DNA of 64,000 nt. Source: Alicyclobacillus tolerans. Its GTDB lineage: Bacteria > Bacillota > Bacilli > Alicyclobacillales > Alicyclobacillaceae. The DNA lies in assembly GCF_021739485.1 (NCBI RefSeq), contig NZ_JAJFNK010000017.1, forward strand, positions 1-64,000. Direction: 5' to 3'. The notes under the pieces were generated by a model. It searched no databases. It saw nothing but the letters and a program-made list of their open reading frames with translations, and was not told where the DNA came from. Of the stretch, positions 58,750-64,000 are shown piece after piece (the stretch's first letter is position 1; every line of letters begins with the position of its first letter). The position numbers were made by a program, and so were the translations under genes.

Positions 58750-59895
58750 GTGTTTGAGTTGTCAACGGACCATAAAGCGGTTCGGGAAAGCGTTTTCCGT
58801 TTGGCGCAGGAGAAGGTGAAACCGCGAGCTGCAGAAATTGATGAGCAAGGCGAGTATCCGCGCGATATGTTGGAACTGTTTTCACGCTATGGTTACATTG
58901 GAGCAAACATCCCAGAGGAGTACGGCGGAGCGGGTCTTGACCTGCTTAGTTTCTGCATCATTATCGAAGAAGTGGCGCGGGTTTGCGCTTCATCGTCTCA
59001 GGTTCTGGCCGTTCAAGAACTGGGATCTCTTCCGATTATGATTGGCGGCAGCGAGGAATTGAAGCAGCGCTTTCTTCCGGATGTGGCTTCCGGCCACAAG
59101 GTCATCGCCTACGCACTCACGGAGCCTGGGGCCGGATCCGATGCCCAAGGGATTCAAACCAAAGCTGAGCGCGACGGAGACGATTACATCTTAAACGGGC
59201 AGAAGATGTTCATTAGCAACGGCGGGGTTGCAGATTTGTACACGGTGTTTGCGAAGACGAGCAAAGGAATCACTGCGTTTGTTGTAGACGAGGAGACCGA
59301 GGGTTTTAAAGTCGGGAAACTCGAGAAGAAAATGGGGATCAAGGGCTCGCCAACGGCGCAGTTGTTTTTTGACAACTGTCGCATTCCAGCGGAAAACCGG
59401 ATCGGAAACGAGGGTGAGGGCTGGCTGTATGCCATGAAGACGTTTGACAAGTCCCGTCCCACCATTGGAGCGCAGGCGCTTGGGATTGCCCAGGGAGCTT
59501 TTGACATATGCTTGCAATACACGCAAGAACGGGTGCAGTTCGGCAAAACCATTTCGACGTTTCAAGCCGTTCAATTCATGTTAGCAGACATGGCCACCCA
59601 AATCGAAGCTGCGCGGAATCTTGTATACAAGGCAGCATCGATGGTTAATCAACTTCCTTCCGATGGGAAAAACCCCGATTTAATCCGGGCTTCTTCGATG
59701 GCGAAGATGTTTGCTTCGGATGTCGCGATGAAAGTGACTACGGACGCAGTTCAACTCCTGGGCGGCTATGGATACATTCAGGATTATGCCGTGGAACGCA
59801 TGATGCGCGATGCCAAAATCACACAGATTTACGAGGGAACGAATCAAATTCAGCGTCTGGTCATTGCCCGGACACTGTTGGGAGGCAGTCAATGA
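58750..59895 (+). CDS. Acyl-CoA dehydrogenase
   Basis: A 381-residue FAD-dependent acyl-CoA dehydrogenase introducing a trans-2 double bond in short- or branched-chain acyl-CoAs. ALTEPGAGSDAQGI and NGQKMFISNGGVAD bind FAD; RVQFGKTISTFQAVQF, LLGGYGYIQDYAVERMMRDAKI and the catalytic Glu in QIYEGTNQIQRLVIAR mark the short/medium-chain group. Start GTG 58750, ten bases after AGGGG. The stop overlaps the following hydrolase gene (ATGA), so the four genes to 61821 form one operon. Confidence 0.93.
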   Translation: MFELSTDHKAVRESVFRLAQEKVKPRAAEIDEQGEYPRDMLELFSRYGYIGANIPEEYGGAGLDLLSFCIIIEEVARVCASSSQVLAVQELGSLPIMIGGSEELKQRFLPDVASGHKVIAYALTEPGAGSDAQGIQTKAERDGDDYILNGQKMFISNGGVADLYTVFAKTSKGITAFVVDEETEGFKVGKLEKKMGIKGSPTAQLFFDNCRIPAENRIGNEGEGWLYAMKTFDKSRPTIGAQALGIAQGAFDICLQYTQERVQFGKTISTFQAVQFMLADMATQIEAARNLVYKAASMVNQLPSDGKNPDLIRASSMAKMFASDVAMKVTTDAVQLLGGYGYIQDYAVERMMRDAKITQIYEGTNQIQRLVIARTLLGGSQ

Positions 59896-60596
59896 GTCAG
59901 GTACAAGAACCTAGCTTTCTGTTGATTCACGGCGCCGGTGGAAGTCACAGCAAATGGCGCGCCTTGATGCAGGACATGCCTGGAAATTTGGCTCAAGCCA
60001 TCGACTTGCCGGGACACGGGAACGACCAAAGCGACTGCAAAACGAGTGTTGAAGACATGGCAGAGTATATCCGTTCAACGCTTGTCAAACCTGTCGTTGT
60101 CGTGGGACATTCAATGGGCGGGCTCATTGGAATTGAGCTGGCGAGTCGCAGTCGTTTCGTGCAGGGACTGGTGCTCATCAACAGTCACTTCGAGCTGCCG
60201 GTTCACCCAGGCATCCTCCAGCAATTGGAACAAGGGGTATTTCCTGAAGCCCTGTTTTACGCATCCTACGCAAAAAGTACGTCCCAAAAGCTTTTGGACG
60301 CAGAACGCGAGGAGTTAGCCCAGACACCGGTCAGTGTGGCCTTTGCCGATTTTCGCGCTTGCGACGCCTACAAAAGCGGTTCCAACAAGTTGGCCGCTTT
60401 ACAAATCCCCGTTCTGGCCGTATACGGTGATTCGGACCGGTTGCTTCCCAAAGATGCCAAGGCGAACATGCAAGCCGTTTGCCCCGCTGCTCGAATTGAG
60501 GTGGTTTCACAATCCGGCCACTATGCCATATTGGAGCAGCCGCAGTTTGTGCGTGAAATCTTGTTCTCTTTTCAAACCACGAAGGAGGAAATGTAA
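59892..60596 (+). CDS. Alpha/beta hydrolase
   Basis: A 234-residue alpha/beta hydrolase with LIHGAGGSHSKW near the oxyanion hole, nucleophile elbow VVGHSMGGLIG, acid Asp in VYGDSDRLLP and base His in SGHYAILEQP. Substrate unknown; esters, lactones or thioesters are possible. Coupled to the acyl-CoA dehydrogenase by a four-base overlap and followed after two bases by a second hydrolase. Confidence 0.85.
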   Translation: MSQVQEPSFLLIHGAGGSHSKWRALMQDMPGNLAQAIDLPGHGNDQSDCKTSVEDMAEYIRSTLVKPVVVVGHSMGGLIGIELASRSRFVQGLVLINSHFELPVHPGILQQLEQGVFPEALFYASYAKSTSQKLLDAEREELAQTPVSVAFADFRACDAYKSGSNKLAALQIPVLAVYGDSDRLLPKDAKANMQAVCPAARIEVVSQSGHYAILEQPQFVREILFSFQTTKEEM

Positions 60597-60598
60597 AC

Positions 60599-61372
60599 AT
60601 GTCCACGGTTCGCGTCAATGAAGTTGAACTGTTCGTTGAAGGAACGGGGCAGGGAAAGCCCCTGCTTCTCATTCACGGTCTGGGACTGGACCACTCGATT
60701 TGGCAACTGCAGCAACCCGCGTTCAGCCCGTATTTTAGGGTGGTTTCCTACGACGTACGCGGCCATGGCCAAAGCAGTCGATCTGTAAATTATTCCCTCG
60801 TCGATCACGCCCGCGACTTAGCACAGTTGATGAATGAGCTCGGAATTGAGAAGGCTCATATCATGGGACTCTCGATGGGCACGTACATTTGTCAGCAGTT
60901 TGTCTCTCTGTATCCAGAGAGAGTGGAGAAGATGGTCCTCGCGGCGACCAAACCGTCCGGAAAAACGTCGAGTACGCAGATTCTCATTGAACAAGCCCAG
61001 CGCGAAGGTAAGAACATCGATTTTGAGACGGTTATGCACATCGCCGAAAAGGCGTGTTTTCGCGAAGGGGTCGGCCCTGAGGCGGTTCAAATCTATCGAA
61101 CAGCCTCCCGGTTTGACACGCTTGAATCGTATATGGAAGCCATGAAGGCACTGACCAATTTTGACTTTTCACCGGTGTTGCCAAGTGTACGGGCTCAGAC
61201 GTTGGTCATTAACGGAGACGAAGACGTTCTAACCACCCTCTCTCAGGCCAGAGCGGTTCACGAATTGATTCCGGGTTCAAAACTGGTGGTCATGGAGCAC
61301 TGCGGGCACCTTTGCAATATCGAACAACCCGACGTGTTCAACCGCGAAGTCCTTGCGTTTTTGCGGGACTAA
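60599..61372 (+). CDS. Alpha/beta hydrolase (enol-lactonase-like)
   Basis: A 257-residue hydrolase. LLIHGLGLDHSIW, YDVRGHGQSSR, nucleophile elbow IMGLSMGTYICQ, Asp in VINGDEDVLT and His in EHCGHLCNIEQP give a complete triad. The overall pattern resembles 3-oxoadipate enol-lactonases and related esterases, but no aromatic-pathway genes adjoin. It starts two bases after the previous gene; AAGGAGG precedes ATG 60599. The second copy is not a recent duplicate of the first. Confidence 0.85.
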   Translation: MSTVRVNEVELFVEGTGQGKPLLLIHGLGLDHSIWQLQQPAFSPYFRVVSYDVRGHGQSSRSVNYSLVDHARDLAQLMNELGIEKAHIMGLSMGTYICQQFVSLYPERVEKMVLAATKPSGKTSSTQILIEQAQREGKNIDFETVMHIAEKACFREGVGPEAVQIYRTASRFDTLESYMEAMKALTNFDFSPVLPSVRAQTLVINGDEDVLTTLSQARAVHELIPGSKLVVMEHCGHLCNIEQPDVFNREVLAFLRD

Positions 61373-61392
61373 GCCGGTTTTGGAGGGAGAGC

Positions 61393-61821
61393 ATGATTTC
61401 AGAATTCCGGTTCTATTATCCCATACGAGTGCGTTACCACGAGATTGACGGGCAAAAGATCGTTTACAACGCGACTTATTTGACATACATGGACATTGCC
61501 CTCACGGAGTACTTCCGGAACCTGGGCATTGACGTCTGGACAGGCGAAGACTTCGACTTTGCGCTCGTCAAGTCGACGATTGAGTACAAAAAATCGGCGC
61601 GGTTGGACGACGTGCTGAGCGTCTACGTCCGAACCGCAAAACTTGGGAATAAGAGTTTTACAGTCCAATTTGAGACGGTTCGCGAAGGCAGCGACGACTT
61701 GATTTGTACTGTGGAAACCATATACGTCAGTTATCGCGCAGAAACCGGTGAAAGCGTCGGCATTCCCGACGGCGTGCGAAAGCGAATTCAGGACTTTGAA
61801 GACCTCGGTGCATCAAATTGA
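61393..61821 (+). CDS. 4HBT-type acyl-CoA thioesterase
   Basis: A 142-residue hotdog-fold thioesterase of the YbgC/4-hydroxybenzoyl-CoA type. RVRYHEIDGQKIVYNATYLTYMD contains the family catalytic region (Asp in EIDGQ), followed by YFRNLGI and VKSTIEYKKSARLDDVLSV. Start ATG 61393 after GGAGGGAG. Last gene of the acyl-CoA dehydrogenase operon. It probably releases the free acid from an acyl-CoA product. Its end overlaps the convergent ABC ATPase gene by 34 bases. Confidence 0.88.
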   Translation: MISEFRFYYPIRVRYHEIDGQKIVYNATYLTYMDIALTEYFRNLGIDVWTGEDFDFALVKSTIEYKKSARLDDVLSVYVRTAKLGNKSFTVQFETVREGSDDLICTVETIYVSYRAETGESVGIPDGVRKRIQDFEDLGASN

Positions 61822-62774
61822 GGCGGGTGAACGAACGTGACGACAATGCGTTCGTCGACACGGACTTCATCACGTGCAGACAATCTGGCTTCGATGACGG
61901 TATCCCATGGGGCTTCCAACTGGATTCTTATCCGAGACGTTCCTTCGTGCCAGAAGACTTCCAACACAGTTCCGGAAACAGGGACGCCGATTTCCGGAAA
62001 ACTCCCCAACACAGCCCGGTCTGGATGCACGGCGAACGATTTGCCGGAAGGGACAGGCAACAAGGACGTATATCCAAGCAGGCGTGCGACTTCCCAAGCT
62101 GCCGGACTTTCCATGACCTGCGACAGGTTTCCTTGTTGGAGAATTCGACCTTGGTCCATCACAGCAATGCTTTGCGCCATTCGCTGGGCTTCGGTGAGTT
62201 GGTGTGTCACCATCAAAATGGTCATGTCGAACCGGCTCTGCAGCTCGATGACGGCGTCTTGTAGGGTCGAACGCACGTTCCAATCCAGGGCTGAAAACGG
62301 TTCGTCAAGCAGAAGGACTTTAGGCTCAACGGCCAGCGTGCGAGCCAGTGCCACGCGCTGTGTTAAACCGCCGGACAAGTGGTGTGGCTTCACGAGGCGA
62401 TAGTCTTTCAAACCGAGGTAGTGGATCAACTCCTCGACCCACGGCGTGACACGCCGGCCAGGGACTCCATAAACAATGTTTTGCTCGACAGACAAATGCG
62501 GAAACAGGCGGGCGGACTGCTGCACGTATCCAATGCCCCGGCGCCACGCCGGAACGAAAACCGGCGGTCGGGCCTGTGAGTCAATGAGGACGGTGTCGTC
62601 GATGGCGAGGTACGCACGCCGGAAGTGGTCTTCAAATCCGGCGAGGACGGATAGAATGCTGGATTTTCCAGCTGCTGAAGGGCCGAATAGACTGTGCACC
62701 TGCCCCGATTCCCACTGGACGTCCACGGCAATTGTGAAGTTTTCGCGAGGCAGTTCAAGTTTCAAGCGGATCAT
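61788..62774 (-). CDS. ABC transporter ATPase (molybdate/tungstate ModC-like)
   Basis: A 328-residue ATPase energising import. Walker A is GPSAAGKSS, signature HLSGGLTQRVALARTLA, Walker B VLLLDEPFSALDW and the switch His in VTHQLTEAQ; a C-terminal TOBE-like domain (FAVHPDRAVLG, VSGTVLEVFWHEGTSRIRI) is typical of the Mod/Sulfate/polyamine group. It overlaps the permease gene by 20 bases. Assigned to molybdate or tungstate mainly through the adjoining ModB- and ModA-like genes. Confidence 0.87.
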   Translation of the reverse strand: MIRLKLELPRENFTIAVDVQWESGQVHSLFGPSAAGKSSILSVLAGFEDHFRRAYLAIDDTVLIDSQARPPVFVPAWRRGIGYVQQSARLFPHLSVEQNIVYGVPGRRVTPWVEELIHYLGLKDYRLVKPHHLSGGLTQRVALARTLAVEPKVLLLDEPFSALDWNVRSTLQDAVIELQSRFDMTILMVTHQLTEAQRMAQSIAVMDQGRILQQGNLSQVMESPAAWEVARLLGYTSLLPVPSGKSFAVHPDRAVLGSFPEIGVPVSGTVLEVFWHEGTSRIRIQLEAPWDTVIEARLSARDEVRVDERIVVTFVHPPQFDAPRSSKS

Positions 62775-63552
62775 GGTGCAAACGCCTCCATAGTACTGCG
62801 GCTAAAGGCAAAGGCAAGGCTACGAGCAGCAACAAAAGGGCCAGGGGCAATGCGGTCGGCAGCCCTTGTTCTTGCAGTGCAACCCAGATGCTGATGGGCA
62901 GGGTCCGCGGATAGTACGCGACGACGACGACGGCACCAAATGCGCCGATGGCGCGAGCAAACGCCATGGTGAATCCCCCAAGCAGCCCTGGCAGGGACAA
63001 AGGCAGCGTGACGCGGGTAAATGTCCGCAAAGGAGATACGCCAAGCGACAGAGACGTGAATTCAAAAGCGCGGTCCACCTGATTGAATGCGGCTTGGGCA
63101 GCGAAGATGTAGTACGGGATCGCCTCGTATACCTGCGCCAGTACAACCGCGAGCGCTGTATTGGTCGCAGACAGATGAAAGTGGCCCAATCCTTGTCCAA
63201 TTGCGGTATAGGGACCGTAGACGTAGATCAGCAACAGTCCAATCACCAGCGGCGGAATCAACAGCGGAATGAGCATCAAGTACTCGACGACCTTCCACAG
63301 TCCGTGCCGACCGCGCGCCATCAGCCACGCGAGCGGCGTTCCAAACCCCACAATGATCCCCATCGTCACCAATGTCGTGTCTACCGAAAAGAAAAAAGCT
63401 TGCCTGCCTTGCGAACTCCAAACCTCCCAGAGGGAACGCCAGGAAATATGCATGAGCATCGCGGACAAAGGCAGGAGTAGAAAAACGGCTGTCAATGCGG
63501 AAATCAAAATTATGAAAACGTTCGACCGGTTGTTCATGGGTTTGCGCGTCAC
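62755..63552 (-). CDS. ABC transporter permease (ModB-like)
   Basis: A 265-residue integral membrane permease with about six segments. VDTTLVTMGIIVGFGTPLAWLM, the EAA-type loop around SLSLGVSPLRTFTRVTLPLSLPGL and FARAIGAFGAVVVVA match ModB/WtpB/CysT relatives. Start GTG 63552 overlaps the stop of the upstream binding-protein gene by four bases. Confidence 0.88.
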   Translation of the reverse strand: MTRKPMNNRSNVFIILISALTAVFLLLPLSAMLMHISWRSLWEVWSSQGRQAFFFSVDTTLVTMGIIVGFGTPLAWLMARGRHGLWKVVEYLMLIPLLIPPLVIGLLLIYVYGPYTAIGQGLGHFHLSATNTALAVVLAQVYEAIPYYIFAAQAAFNQVDRAFEFTSLSLGVSPLRTFTRVTLPLSLPGLLGGFTMAFARAIGAFGAVVVVAYYPRTLPISIWVALQEQGLPTALPLALLLLLVALPLPLAAVLWRRLHHDPLET

Positions 63553-64000
63553 TTCGGCAGCTCGGACGCTACCGCAAAAGGAATGTGCGATTTGTTGCCC
63601 CAGATGAGCATCGGCGTGAGATTGTAGCCGTTGTCCTTATAGATTTGCTGACCTTGCTTGGACAGCACAAAAGCGGCAAAGGCTTCTCCTGCCTTCGGAT
63701 TTGGCGTGCCCGATATGGTCGTGACGTAGATTTCAATGGGGCTGCCCTTAACGGTTTTTCCGCTGCTCAATTGGATTTGTTCGGTGGCATACAGCGACTT
63801 TTTTGCGGGGTCGCCGAGGTTGATGGTGTTCGGGAGCTTAATAAACGGCAAGTGTCGTTGGATGGCCTCGGACATATAAGCGCTTGAAGCGTCTAATTGG
63901 CCTGCTTGAAGCCTGGAGAGAATGCCTTCCTCGGAGAAGACTTGCTTGGGATTGTCTTGCGGCCCCAAGATTTTGTTTGCCGTCCCGGGTGCCAGGTGTA
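63549..64000 (-). CDS. Substrate-binding protein of molybdate/tungstate-type ABC transporter (5' end beyond window)
   Basis: The C-terminal 150 residues of a periplasmic-type binding protein, continuing past the right edge of the window. LAPGTANKILGPQDNPK, SEEGILSRLQAGQLDASSAYMSEAI and GSPIEIYVTTISGTPNPKAGEAF are typical of the WtpA/ModA group. The signal peptide and N-lobe are not visible. First gene of the modABC-like operon on the minus strand. Confidence 0.82.
   Translation of the reverse strand, partial: HLAPGTANKILGPQDNPKQVFSEEGILSRLQAGQLDASSAYMSEAIQRHLPFIKLPNTINLGDPAKKSLYATEQIQLSSGKTVKGSPIEIYVTTISGTPNPKAGEAFAAFVLSKQGQQIYKDNGYNLTPMLIWGNKSHIPFAVASELPK

Overview
The window looks like chromosome from a moderately GC-rich, spore-former-type Firmicute, most probably Alicyclobacillus or a close relative. 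The reasons are strong AGGAGG-type ribosome binding sites with many GTG and TTG starts; Bacillales-type housekeeping genes (HemZ, AbrB-like regulator, CshA-like helicase, PBP2-type transpeptidase, two SipS-type signal peptidases); and a carboxylesterase at 43995-44942 whose start and motifs closely resemble the Alicyclobacillus acidocaldarius HSL-family esterase EST2. No rRNA, tRNA or CRISPR was seen.

Layout. 1-850: non-coding DNA and a decayed gene end. 853-3754: a Cys/Met-type PLP enzyme and an acyl-CoA carboxylase carboxyltransferase. 3789-7046: signal peptidase, class II aldolase and a GlcD-type oxidase on the minus strand. 7.2-46.6 kb: a large island for hydroxy-acid and sugar-acid catabolism. 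It holds an enolase-superfamily dehydratase, a kinase and a variant enolase; an aminotransferase; two IlvD/Edd-type dehydratases; three FAH-fold enzymes; a three-gene UxaA-type dehydratase; KDG kinase and KDPG aldolase; two 2-hydroxyacid dehydrogenases, three SDRs, an MDR dehydrogenase, a tartrate/malate-type dehydrogenase and a GarR-type reductase; HpcH-type and class II aldolases; an FGGY kinase; and a BenE-type permease. 46.7-64 kb: mostly core functions (thioesterase, PBP2, hemZ, helicase, cold-shock protein, FMN glutamate-synthase-like protein, AbrB-like regulator, second signal peptidase), then an acyl-CoA dehydrogenase/hydrolase/thioesterase operon and a molybdate/tungstate-type ABC transporter running off the right end.

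How it fits together. The island has everything needed to make and use the nickel-pincer nucleotide cofactor: larE, larB, a His-rich larC, and two LarA-family racemase/epimerase genes. Acids epimerised by LarA proteins could be dehydrated by the MR-type, IlvD-type or UxaA-type enzymes to 2-keto-3-deoxy acids. These would then be phosphorylated and cleaved by KdgK and Eda or processed by FAH-fold enzymes. I read four good and one weaker sigma-54 (-24/-12) promoter upstream of catabolic genes, and the island encodes one PrpR_N-domain sigma-54 activator divergent from the UxaA genes, so the island appears to be a sigma-54 regulon.

Most unusual points: (i) two UxaA paralogues that have each lost different cysteine motifs, suggesting an obligate hetero-oligomer; (ii) an enolase paralogue with substitutions at two classical active-site positions; (iii) a remnant of a branched-chain amino acid ABC transporter hidden in an apparently empty intergenic region; (iv) many short tandem repeat arrays at gene ends; (v) a highly structured leader on the cold-shock gene. 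Functions of island enzymes are family-level assignments; true substrates cannot be read from the sequence.
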